A stretch of DNA of 64,000 nt from Algibacter pacificus (GTDB taxonomy: Bacteria; Bacteroidota; Bacteroidia; Flavobacteriales; Flavobacteriaceae). Where the stretch lies: the NCBI RefSeq assembly GCF_008033385.1, contig NZ_VOGY01000001.1:496001-560000 (forward strand), given 5' to 3'. The notes under the pieces were generated by a model. It was not told the DNA's origin, made no database searches, and saw only the letters and a list, made by a program, of their open reading frames with translations. A program made the position numbers and the translations under genes. Of this stretch, positions 35,373-44,389 are shown piece after piece (the first letter of the stretch is position 1; the number at the start of each line of letters is the position of its first letter).

Positions 35373-37748
35373 ATGCGCATAAAAAACAGTGATAGAGGCA
35401 CCTTATTCTTATTTGTAATTCTTTTTACAACTTCAATATCTTTTGCAACGACTCCACCAAATTGGGAAGGTGCACAATGGATTTGGCAACAAGAAGATGG
35501 ACCATCGAACACATGGATGAGTTTTAGAAAAACAGTAACCTTAGAAGAAGTTCCCGAAGTGGTAGAAGCTTTTTTATCTGTAGATAGTAAATTTTGGTTA
35601 TGGATTAATGGAGACATGGTATTGTTTGAAGGTGGATTGTCAAGAGGACCAAGTCAAGCTGGAGATTGGAATCGAAAAGAAAAGATTACACCTACCAATT
35701 CATGGTACGAAACGGTTAATATTCAACCCTATTTAAAAAAGGGAAATAATACCATTGCTATATTGGTTTGGTATTGGGGACGTGAAACGCATAAAGGGAC
35801 CCATATTGATAGTGGAAAAGGTGGGTTGCTATTCTCTGCTCAAATTGGAAACCAAAAGCTTGTTTCTGATGGATCTTGGAAAGCCATTCAGCATCCAGGA
35901 TACGACAATACCATACCGCCAGCAAGTAAAGCCTTAGTGCAGTATCCCGTTCAATTTGATGCGCAAAAAGCCATGAAAGATTGGTCTGATAATGCTTGGT
36001 ATACGTCTAGTTTTGATGATAGTTCTTGGCCGGTAGCAACAGAAAAAGGAAAATTAGGAGTTAAACCTTGGTATAATGTAGAAAAAAATATAGTTCCACA
36101 TTTGGTTAATCACGGTTTACAAAATTATGAGAACCATAATGAATTGAAATTTCCATTTATAAGTCAAGGAAAAACCATAAAAGCGAAACTGCCTTTTAAC
36201 AAACAAATTACACCTTATTTGGAGATTGAAGCCAAAGCAGGAGATACCATTTTTGTAACCACAGATAATAGACTCAATAAAATTACAGCCACCTACATTA
36301 CCAAAGCAGGAACTCAAAAATTTGAGAGTTTCTCTTGGATGAACGGTAATGAAATACATTATACTATTCCAGAAGGTGTTAAAGTAAAAGCACTAAAATA
36401 CAGATGGATGAGCGTAGGTGAAATGGTGGGTACATTTGAAATTGACGATCCGTTTTATAACCGCTTATGGCAGATGGGTAACAACACGCTGTTTGTTTGT
36501 GCTCGTGATAATTTTATGGATTGCCCAGATAGAGAACGTGCTTTATGGATTGGAGATGTAGCAGACCAAGTTGGATATTTATTTTATTCTATGGATGATG
36601 CTGGACGTCAGTTACTAAAGAAGGCGATTTTACAAACGACGGCATTCAGTGAAAATGGTGTGATTGGAGCCTTAGGACCGCTAAGAGTTCGCGAATTGGT
36701 GGCACAAAGTTTACAATTTATTGCACAGGGTATTTGGCCTTATTATTTAAATACAGGCGATAAAAAAACTTTAGAAAAAGCCTATCCTTTTGTTTATGAT
36801 TATTTAGCGTTATTTCCAATGCAAGAATCTGGATTGCCAGAATATAGAAAAGGAAAAAGTCCAGACTCTTGGGATTGGGTAGATTGGGGTGTTAAAAACA
36901 CGACCGATAGTAAGCCTATCCAAGCGGCTTTTTACTACCTAGCATTAAAAGAGGCTAAAAAAATGGCAGAAGTTTTAGGAGAAGATACTCATGTAAAATG
37001 GTATGAAAAACGAATGCAAACCATGAAGCCAGCATTTGAAAAAGCGTATTGGAAAGATGGTTTTTATAGTAGTAATGCAGATAAATTAAAAGACGATAGA
37101 GCGAATGCGATTGCTATAGTGTCAGGAATTGCAAATCCTAAATTTTACAATGAAGTGGTAGATAATGTATTAATACCTAATCGTTATTCTAGTCCGCACT
37201 TCGAGTGGTTGGTAGAAGAAGCGATGTGTATTGCAGGACGATATAAAGCATCATTACATAGAATGAAGGAGCAATATCAAAGTCAAGTAGACAATAAAGC
37301 TAACACTACACTATACGAAATGTTTCCAAGAGGAGGAAGTTATAATCATGCCTGGAATGGATCTAATAAAATTTTATCTAAATATATCGCCGGAGTTGAA
37401 CCGACTAAAGTGGGGTGGAGTGAGTACCAAATTATGCCAACAATGATGCATTTTAAGCATATAAAGAAAACGATTCCTACAGTAGTGGGAGAAATAAATA
37501 TGGATATGAAAAAGACTGATAGTACCTATACATTAAAGTTGGACTCTCCAGATGTTTGGAATACTACAGTAGTTGTAGGAATACCAAAAGCAGGAAAAGA
37601 AATTAGTAAAGTGGAAATTAATGGTTTTGTATTTTGGGAAAATGGGAAAGAAACTAAAGGATTAGATACGACAATTTCTGAAGATGATAACTTTTTAAAG
37701 TTTAGACTAACATCGCAAAATTGGGTTATAAAAGCAACATATAAATAG
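35373..37748 (+). CDS. GH78-like alpha-L-rhamnosidase, copy A of a tandem pair
   Basis: 791 residues with a signal peptide (MRIKNSDRG...ISFAT). There is no Ig-like N-domain; it opens with a jelly-roll domain (WEGAQWIWQQEDGPSNTW, then FWLWINGDMVLFEGGL). The barrel motif DCPDRERALWIGD gives Asp383, Glu388 (general acid) and Asp395. TLYEMFP gives the predicted base Glu649, followed by SYNHAWNG, the family's SxNHxxxG equivalent. It belongs to a divergent GH78 branch that differs from the other copies in this operon. The next gene, 9 bases downstream, is a tandem duplicate with the same order of motifs. Exported, probably periplasmic. Confidence 0.85.
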   Translation: MRIKNSDRGTLFLFVILFTTSISFATTPPNWEGAQWIWQQEDGPSNTWMSFRKTVTLEEVPEVVEAFLSVDSKFWLWINGDMVLFEGGLSRGPSQAGDWNRKEKITPTNSWYETVNIQPYLKKGNNTIAILVWYWGRETHKGTHIDSGKGGLLFSAQIGNQKLVSDGSWKAIQHPGYDNTIPPASKALVQYPVQFDAQKAMKDWSDNAWYTSSFDDSSWPVATEKGKLGVKPWYNVEKNIVPHLVNHGLQNYENHNELKFPFISQGKTIKAKLPFNKQITPYLEIEAKAGDTIFVTTDNRLNKITATYITKAGTQKFESFSWMNGNEIHYTIPEGVKVKALKYRWMSVGEMVGTFEIDDPFYNRLWQMGNNTLFVCARDNFMDCPDRERALWIGDVADQVGYLFYSMDDAGRQLLKKAILQTTAFSENGVIGALGPLRVRELVAQSLQFIAQGIWPYYLNTGDKKTLEKAYPFVYDYLALFPMQESGLPEYRKGKSPDSWDWVDWGVKNTTDSKPIQAAFYYLALKEAKKMAEVLGEDTHVKWYEKRMQTMKPAFEKAYWKDGFYSSNADKLKDDRANAIAIVSGIANPKFYNEVVDNVLIPNRYSSPHFEWLVEEAMCIAGRYKASLHRMKEQYQSQVDNKANTTLYEMFPRGGSYNHAWNGSNKILSKYIAGVEPTKVGWSEYQIMPTMMHFKHIKKTIPTVVGEINMDMKKTDSTYTLKLDSPDVWNTTVVVGIPKAGKEISKVEINGFVFWENGKETKGLDTTISEDDNFLKFRLTSQNWVIKATYK

Positions 37749-37757
37749 TCTGTTACA

Positions 37758-40118
37758 ATGAGATTAAAAATAAAAACTCTAATTTTTCTATTTTGTATAA
37801 CAGCTTTTACCAATACAATATGGGGGACTACAACCCCAGATTGGGAAAATGCAAAATGGATTTGGCAACAAGAAGATGGGCCAGAAAACACCTGGGTTGC
37901 CTTTCGAAAATCATTCGACCTGAATGAAGCACCAAAAGAAGCACTAGCAAAAATTGCGGTTGACACGAAGTATTGGCTTTGGCTAAACGGAAACATGGTA
38001 TTATTTGAAGGTGGATTGGCCAGAGGTGCAGCACCCAATACTAATTATTACGATGAAGTTGATTTAAAACCTTATTTAAAAGAAGGGAAAAACACCATTG
38101 CCATTTTGGTTTGGTACTGGGGAAGAACCCGAAAAGTACACGATGATAGTGGGAAAGGTGGACTTTTATTTCACGCCGATTTAGGAGAAGAAGTTTTAGT
38201 TTCTAATGCAGATTGGAAATTAAAACTACACCCTGCCTACGACCCTAAAAGTGGTGGTGGCGGTAAAAGTGCAAACAGAGTGAATGCTTATAATGTAAAG
38301 TTCGATGCTCGAAAGGCTATGGGCGATTGGTCTAATACTGCTTGGTATTCTAATTCATTTGATGATAGCAACTGGGATAAACCTACAGAAAAAGGAATGG
38401 CAAATAGCAAACCTTGGGGCAATTTAGTTAAAAGAGCCATTCCGCAATGGAATGATAGAGGTTTAGCTAATTATGAATCGTTAACATTAGCATCTAACAC
38501 CATTGAACTGCCTTATAAAAATACAACAGTTTCTTCAGTTGTTATTCGAGCTAAACTTCCTTTTAATCAACAGATAACACCATATTTAAAGGTGAATAGC
38601 GATGCAGGGAAAACCATTATAGCCGATATGGATAATCCGTTTAATATGCTAAAAGGGACATACATTACTAAAGATGGTGTTCAGGCATTTGAAAGTTATT
38701 CGTGGATAAATGGTCATTTTGTAGAATACACCATACCTGCAGGAGTAGAAGTATTAGAACTAAAATATCGTTGGACAGGTGTAGGAGAAATGACAGGAAC
38801 TTTTGAAACTAGTGACCCTTATTTTACTCGCTTATGGTGGATGGCTCGAAACACTCTATACGTTTGTGCTAGAGATGGGTATATGGATTGTCCGGATCGA
38901 GAACGTGGGTTGTGGGTAGGCGATGTAGCAGATCAAACAGGAGCGGTTTTTTACACTTTAGATGAACCTGGACGTTTGCTGTTGAAAAAAGGAATTGATA
39001 ATACTATTGCGTATAGAAGTGGAGATACTATCCAAGGTTTGGCACCTGGATTTGGAGCGTATCGTGGAAAAAGTAGTGAATTGACTGGACAAAGTTTGCA
39101 ATATATAGATCAAGGAATTTGGCAATACTACTACAATACAGGAGACAAAGCTACACTTGAAAATGCATATCCTGCTGTTTTAAATTATTTAAAGCTATGG
39201 TCTATGCAACCTAATGGATTGCCAAAACATAGAAAAGGTTATGCCAATTGGGTAGATTGGGGTATAGATACAGACCCTACAGCCACAAATGTGGTGTTAT
39301 ATTATATGGCGCTTAACTCAGCGAAAAAAATGGCTATTGTTCTAGACGAAAAAAAAGATATTGCTTGGTATGATAAACGAATCAACAGTATTAAAAATAA
39401 TTTTGAAAAAGAATATTGGCAAGGAAATCGTTATGGTTCTAAAAATAAATTAATTGAAGAGCGTGTAAGTGCATTGGCTATTCTTAGTGGTTTAGCTAAA
39501 GAAGAACATCATACTATTTTAGTTGATAGCGTTCTAGTTCCTGTAAAAAAATCTAGTCCGCATATGGAGTGGTTGGCTGAAGAAGCGATTATGATTACTG
39601 GACAATATGATAAAGGACTGCAACGTATGAAAGACCGTTATCAAGAACAAGTGGATCGTAAATGGTTGACTACACTTTATGAAAAATACCAACCCAAATT
39701 ACGAGGTACTTATAACCACGCTTGGAATGCACCAAATTATGTGCTTTCAAAATACATAGCAGGTGTAAAGGCAACCGATATTGCTTGGTCAACTTATGAA
39801 GTAAAGCCGAATTTAGCACACATGACCTCAGTGAAACAAGTTGTACCTTCGATTAAAGGTGATATTACTGTTGAAGTCAATAAAACAGCAAATAACTATC
39901 AACTAAATTTAAGTTCTCCAAACAAAACCACAGCTACAGTTTACATTCCTAAAGAAGGGAAAGAAATTTTAAAAATTTTGGTAAATGCTAAAGAAGTTTT
40001 GAAAAAAGGAAAATTTAGAAAGAAATTAAAAGGTGTTAAATTTGTAAGTGAAGATGACAATTTTATTTGTTTTAAAGTTGAAGCAGGAAGCTGGAATTTT
40101 ATAACTACATATAAATAA
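37758..40118 (+). CDS. GH78-like alpha-L-rhamnosidase, copy B of a tandem pair
   Basis: 786 residues with a signal peptide (ending TIWGT). It parallels the preceding gene from WENAKWIWQQEDGPENTW through WLWLNGNMVLFEGGLARG to the C-terminus. The catalytic motif DCPDRERGLWVGD gives Asp377, Glu382 and Asp389, and LYEKY gives the predicted base Glu642, then TYNHAWNAP. All catalytic positions are kept in both copies, so both are probably active. The tandem order and 9-base spacing point to a local duplication followed by divergence. It is followed by the DUF1080 gene after 17 bases. Confidence 0.85.
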   Translation: MRLKIKTLIFLFCITAFTNTIWGTTTPDWENAKWIWQQEDGPENTWVAFRKSFDLNEAPKEALAKIAVDTKYWLWLNGNMVLFEGGLARGAAPNTNYYDEVDLKPYLKEGKNTIAILVWYWGRTRKVHDDSGKGGLLFHADLGEEVLVSNADWKLKLHPAYDPKSGGGGKSANRVNAYNVKFDARKAMGDWSNTAWYSNSFDDSNWDKPTEKGMANSKPWGNLVKRAIPQWNDRGLANYESLTLASNTIELPYKNTTVSSVVIRAKLPFNQQITPYLKVNSDAGKTIIADMDNPFNMLKGTYITKDGVQAFESYSWINGHFVEYTIPAGVEVLELKYRWTGVGEMTGTFETSDPYFTRLWWMARNTLYVCARDGYMDCPDRERGLWVGDVADQTGAVFYTLDEPGRLLLKKGIDNTIAYRSGDTIQGLAPGFGAYRGKSSELTGQSLQYIDQGIWQYYYNTGDKATLENAYPAVLNYLKLWSMQPNGLPKHRKGYANWVDWGIDTDPTATNVVLYYMALNSAKKMAIVLDEKKDIAWYDKRINSIKNNFEKEYWQGNRYGSKNKLIEERVSALAILSGLAKEEHHTILVDSVLVPVKKSSPHMEWLAEEAIMITGQYDKGLQRMKDRYQEQVDRKWLTTLYEKYQPKLRGTYNHAWNAPNYVLSKYIAGVKATDIAWSTYEVKPNLAHMTSVKQVVPSIKGDITVEVNKTANNYQLNLSSPNKTTATVYIPKEGKEILKILVNAKEVLKKGKFRKKLKGVKFVSEDDNFICFKVEAGSWNFITTYK

Positions 40119-40135
40119 TTGATAAAAATTTTTTA

Positions 40136-40840
40136 ATGAGAACAAAACAACAATTTTTCATTCTATGTAGTGCCATTTTAATTGGATTGAGCACTTTAGC
40201 ACAAAACAATCAAAAAAATAAAAAACAGCTCCTAAATACAGATAAAGAACCAAAACTAAAAAGTAAAAAATTCAAATCGTTGTTTGATGGTATAACCTTA
40301 AACGGTTGGTCAACCAAACAAGGTACTATGAATTTTGAGGTCATTAAAGGAGAAATTGTAGGTACTTGTAGTGCTGGACCAAGTACTTTTTTATGCACCG
40401 ATAAAGAATACACGGATTTTATTTTTACTTGTGAAATGAAATGGGAAGTTGATGGAAATACAGGAGTTCAAATTCGTTCAAGAATAAGAAAAGACCCCAA
40501 TAGAAATACTGTAATTGGTCCACAAGCCGAAATGGAAGATTTGGCTAAAAAAGGTCGTGGTTGGTCTGGAGGTGTTTATGGTCAAAATTGTGGTGGCTGG
40601 TTCTATCCTTTAAAAGCACCTGAGCATAAACCGTTAAAAGATGCTATTGATAGAAGTGGTTGGAATAGGCTTACCATTAAAGTGGAAGGGAATGTATTTA
40701 AAACATGGGTAAACGGAATTCCTGCTGCTCATTGGATTGATGAAGAAAACAAATTCCCAACAGGTTTTATCGGTCTACAAGTTCATGGAGGAAAACAAGG
40801 CATTATCCATTGGAGAAATTTAAAAATTAGAGAACTTTAA
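40136..40840 (+). CDS. DUF1080 (3-keto-disaccharide hydrolase-like) secreted protein
   Basis: 234 residues with a signal peptide (ending LSTLAQ). The rest is a single concanavalin-like beta-sandwich of the DUF1080 family (LFDGITLNGWS, FEVIKGEIVG, GNTGVQIRSRI, GWNRLTIKVEG, GFIGLQVHGGK). Members have been shown to hydrolyse 3-keto-glycosides made by sugar oxidoreductases, and others may bind glycans. No Gfo/Idh-type oxidoreductase is in the window, so the 3-keto route cannot be supported here; a binding or hydrolase role on the same glycan remains open. It sits in the middle of the operon, between rhamnosidases and a heparinase-type lyase. Confidence 0.85.
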   Translation: MRTKQQFFILCSAILIGLSTLAQNNQKNKKQLLNTDKEPKLKSKKFKSLFDGITLNGWSTKQGTMNFEVIKGEIVGTCSAGPSTFLCTDKEYTDFIFTCEMKWEVDGNTGVQIRSRIRKDPNRNTVIGPQAEMEDLAKKGRGWSGGVYGQNCGGWFYPLKAPEHKPLKDAIDRSGWNRLTIKVEGNVFKTWVNGIPAAHWIDEENKFPTGFIGLQVHGGKQGIIHWRNLKIREL

Positions 40841-40907
40841 GATGAATTTAAGTTGTTTTACAAGAAATAAACAAATGTTTTTAGGTGAAAACACTAAGGA
40901 TAAATCG

Positions 40908-42836
40908 ATGAATACATCATTGATTTTGTTGTTTTTAATTTTTTTTTCGATTCATTACTCTATATCTGCACAACGTAATTTCTTAACAACGTCTTATGCT
41001 CTTGAAGAGCTTAAAGAAATGCTTGTTATGAATCAAAAATGGGTCAATTATCCAGATTATAGCAATCGAAAAGCTTGGGATTCACTGTTTGGAAATCAAA
41101 AGCAAATCTTAATTGAAAACGGAGAAGCATATTTAGATTATAAATGGCAAGTGGTTAAAGCAACAGATTATCTCGATTATACAAGAACAGGTAATCGTGA
41201 AACCATGCAAGTCCCTTATTTTGAGAATCAAGATGCGATAGGCGCTTTAATTTTAGCCGAATTGGCAGAAGGTAAAGGACGGTTTTTAGACAAGATTATC
41301 GATGGTGTTTTCATGAATTGTGAAATGACCTCTTGGGTATTGTCCGCACATTTTAGACTCTCACCAAAAGAAGTTAAAAATCATTTTCCCGATCGAAATG
41401 AAAATCTGATTGGCTTGTATTCTTCGCAAACCGGAGCTATGTTATCATGGGCATATTATTTCCTGAATAAGGAGTTTGATAAAGTCAACCCACTTATATC
41501 AGAACGTATTCAATATGAAGTGAAAAAGCGTATTCTAGAACCTTATATGAATATGAATTATTGGTGGACAGCACTTCCGCCTTATGCCAAAAACAAACCA
41601 AAAGTAAACAACTGGAATCCTTGGTGTAATGCCAATGTGCTACAATGTTTTATGTTGATGGAAAATGATAAAGATAAATTAGCTCAAGCTGTGTATCGTT
41701 CCATGCAATCTATAGATATGTTTATAAATGAAGATAAAGACGGTGCTTGTGATGAAGGCCCTGGGTACTGGGGAGTTGCTGCAGGGAAAATGTTTGATTA
41801 TTTGGACTTGTTGGAAAAATTGACCTCAGTAAAGGTTTCCATTTTTGACAAGCCCGAAATAAAAGCCATGGCAGAATACGTTTATCGTGCTAATGTTGGC
41901 AAAGGTTGGGTCGTTAATTTTTCGGATGCATCAGCAAAAGCAAAAGGAAATCCTTATTTTATTTATGCTTTTGGAAAAGCGGTTGCAAGTCAAGATATGA
42001 TGAATTTTGCTGCCTATTTGAAAAACGAAAATCCTGAATCAATGATTGCTTATAAACGAGATATTAATCGAACATTAAAAAATGCAACAATATCTAAAGC
42101 ACTAGAAAATACAACACCTGTTTTTAAAACTCCTGAATATTCTTGGTATCCTAAGACAGAATATTGTTTTATGACGAATAAAGAAGGGCTTTTTTTAGCA
42201 GCTAAAGGTGGGTACAACCAAGAAAACCACAACCATAATGATGTTGGGGCGTTTATGTTTTATGCAAATGCAACCCCTATATTTATTGATACAGGAGTTG
42301 GTTCTTATACTGCCAAAACGTTTGGGCCAGAGCGTTATACCATTTGGACAATGCAAAGTAATTATCATAATGTGCCATTAATTAATGGAGTTGCACAACG
42401 TCCAGGAGCAAAATTCAAAGCAACGAATACTAGTTTCAATAAAAATAAAAAAACATTTACTGCTGATATTTCTAAAGCATATCCAGAAAATGCTGAGGTT
42501 ACGTCATGGATACGTACCTATCAGTTACAAAAAAATGGATTAAGCATAAAAGACCAATTTTCGCTATCAGAAACAAAAGCGCCTAATCAACTCAATTTTA
42601 TGACTTGGGGCGATGTTGATATCAATACTCCAGGGAAGGTTATGATTCAAGTTGATAAAGAAAAAGTAGAGCTATTTTACAATAAACAAGAATTCTCGGT
42701 CGCTTTAAAACCTATTGAACTGAACGAAAAAAAGTTAAGTAACGTTTGGGGCAAAACTATTTACAGGCTTTCGTTTACAGCAAAATCATTACAAAAAGAA
42801 GGCGAATATACATTTCAAATTAAAAAGAAAAAATGA
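40908..42836 (+). CDS. Heparinase II/III-type polysaccharide lyase
   Basis: I place the start at 40908: [22 protein letters not shown] is a complete signal peptide, whereas the in-frame ATG at 40842 would put a polar 22-residue tail in front of it. This gives 642 residues. The first about 370 form an alpha-toroid ([50 protein letters not shown]). The rest is the beta-sandwich heparinase II/III C-domain, with [13 protein letters not shown] containing His441 and His443, which usually coordinate metal or substrate. The closest families are the PL12/15/17/21-like lyases; I cannot name the family. It should cut a uronic acid-containing glycan, which implies that the operon's target carries uronic acid. 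Its stop overlaps the next start (ATGA). Confidence 0.82.
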   Translation: MNTSLILLFLIFFSIHYSISAQRNFLTTSYALEELKEMLVMNQKWVNYPDYSNRKAWDSLFGNQKQILIENGEAYLDYKWQVVKATDYLDYTRTGNRETMQVPYFENQDAIGALILAELAEGKGRFLDKIIDGVFMNCEMTSWVLSAHFRLSPKEVKNHFPDRNENLIGLYSSQTGAMLSWAYYFLNKEFDKVNPLISERIQYEVKKRILEPYMNMNYWWTALPPYAKNKPKVNNWNPWCNANVLQCFMLMENDKDKLAQAVYRSMQSIDMFINEDKDGACDEGPGYWGVAAGKMFDYLDLLEKLTSVKVSIFDKPEIKAMAEYVYRANVGKGWVVNFSDASAKAKGNPYFIYAFGKAVASQDMMNFAAYLKNENPESMIAYKRDINRTLKNATISKALENTTPVFKTPEYSWYPKTEYCFMTNKEGLFLAAKGGYNQENHNHNDVGAFMFYANATPIFIDTGVGSYTAKTFGPERYTIWTMQSNYHNVPLINGVAQRPGAKFKATNTSFNKNKKTFTADISKAYPENAEVTSWIRTYQLQKNGLSIKDQFSLSETKAPNQLNFMTWGDVDINTPGKVMIQVDKEKVELFYNKQEFSVALKPIELNEKKLSNVWGKTIYRLSFTAKSLQKEGEYTFQIKKKK

Positions 42837-44377
42837 AAAAAATAATAAGCGTTTTAGTATTAAGTTTAATGTTTGTTGTTGCAAAAGCTCAAAATACAGA
42901 CAACAAAAAAATGAATGTAGTGTTTATTTTGGCTGATGATTTGGGGTGGGCAGATGTAACACTCTATGGGAAAACAAGGTTATATGAAACACCAAATTTA
43001 GAACGATTGGCTGCTCGTGGAGTAACTTTTACTCGTGCTTACGCAGCAAGTCCATTATGTACACCAACAAGAGCTAGTATTTTAACAGGACAAACACCCG
43101 CAAGAACAGGAATTACTTCGCCTGCTGCACATCAACCTAAAGTGCAATTAAAAGCATCCGTCCCTCCAAAAGCGGCTCCAGGTTTTAAATCTGTTGCCTG
43201 CAAACCAGTAACAAGATTAGATACTATATTACCAACACTGGGAAAGTTATTAAAAGCAGATGGTTACAATACGGCGCATTTTGGGAAGTGGCATTTGGGA
43301 AGAGAGCCTTACACACCCATTCAACATGGATTCGATGTTGACATTCCACATTGGCCAGGACCAGGACCAGCAGGTAGTTTTGTGGCTCCTTGGAAATATC
43401 CAAAGTTTAAGGCGAATTACGAAAATGAACACATTGAAGATCGAATGGCAGATGAAGCCATAAATTGGTTACGCTCGCAAGACTTGAATAAACCGTTTTT
43501 TATGAATTACTGGCAATTTTCTGTTCATGCACCTTTTGACGCTAAAGAAAGTTTGATAAAATATTACCAGTCCAAAATCGATTTTACAGATTTGCAACAT
43601 TCTCCAACCTATGCAGCTATGGTTCATTCTTTAGACCAAGCCGTTGGTCGATTATTAGATGAGATAGATAGATTAGGAATTAGCGATCGAACGGCAATAG
43701 TGTTTTTTAGTGACAATGGAGGCAACATGTATAATGGTATTCGTGAAACAACGCAATCAGGAGAAGAATTCATTACAGAACCGACAAGTAATCACCCTTT
43801 ACGAGGAGGTAAGGCAACCATTTATGAAGGTGGTGTTAGAGTGCCATGTGTAATTGCATGGCCAAAATTAACAAAGCCTGGTTCTAGATCAGATGTTATG
43901 ATACAATCAACTGACTTTTATCCAACAATATTAAATCAGTTAGGAATTAAAATCCCTAAAAAACATAAGATTGATGGAGTAGATATTTCTGTTGCCTTGA
44001 AAGGCGAAGCACAAAATAGAGGGCCAATCGTTACCTATTTTCCTCATAATCCAAAAATACCAAATTGGCTGCCACCATCGGTTTCTGTTCATGAGGGATA
44101 TTGGAAACTAATACGCATATTTAATTACGGAAAAGATTTTACTCATCAATATTTGCTATACAATTTAAAACAAGATATAGGAGAAGTGCACAATCTTGCT
44201 GCAAAGTATCCAAAAAAAGTAAAAGAATTGGATGCTATTATTGAGGAACATTTAAAGGATACGAAAGCAGTTATTCCAATTGCAAACCCTGCATTTGATC
44301 CTCAAAAATATCACCCTGAAGAAATAGGCATTCAAAAAGGAGGATTGCGTGTGGCAAAAAGAATTAATCATAAATAA
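42833..44377 (+). CDS. S1 family formylglycine sulfatase
   Basis: 514 residues with a signal peptide (ending VVAKAQ). The formylglycine motif is CTPTR (Cys76) followed by [13 protein letters not shown], and the metal-binding DD pair is in [17 protein letters not shown] supplies the second pair of metal ligands, and GKWHLGREP is the usual substrate-side motif. The pattern resembles the S1_16-like group but is not assigned with confidence. It overlaps the preceding lyase stop by 4 bases, which suggests translational coupling of lyase and sulfatase. It probably removes sulfate from the lyase products or from rhamnose (inference). Confidence 0.93.
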   Translation: MKKIISVLVLSLMFVVAKAQNTDNKKMNVVFILADDLGWADVTLYGKTRLYETPNLERLAARGVTFTRAYAASPLCTPTRASILTGQTPARTGITSPAAHQPKVQLKASVPPKAAPGFKSVACKPVTRLDTILPTLGKLLKADGYNTAHFGKWHLGREPYTPIQHGFDVDIPHWPGPGPAGSFVAPWKYPKFKANYENEHIEDRMADEAINWLRSQDLNKPFFMNYWQFSVHAPFDAKESLIKYYQSKIDFTDLQHSPTYAAMVHSLDQAVGRLLDEIDRLGISDRTAIVFFSDNGGNMYNGIRETTQSGEEFITEPTSNHPLRGGKATIYEGGVRVPCVIAWPKLTKPGSRSDVMIQSTDFYPTILNQLGIKIPKKHKIDGVDISVALKGEAQNRGPIVTYFPHNPKIPNWLPPSVSVHEGYWKLIRIFNYGKDFTHQYLLYNLKQDIGEVHNLAAKYPKKVKELDAIIEEHLKDTKAVIPIANPAFDPQKYHPEEIGIQKGGLRVAKRINHK

Positions 44378-44389
44378 AAAATAAAAAAA

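Noticed and set aside
37526-38038. Minus-strand open frame of 170 codons across the boundary of the two tandem GH78 genes
   Set aside because: It overlaps two well-supported genes, has no recognisable domain or start context, and arises from the duplicated sequence read backwards.
40842-40907. ATG at 40842 as the start of the heparinase-type lyase
   Set aside because: It would put a polar 22-residue stretch before a perfect signal peptide that starts at 40908.
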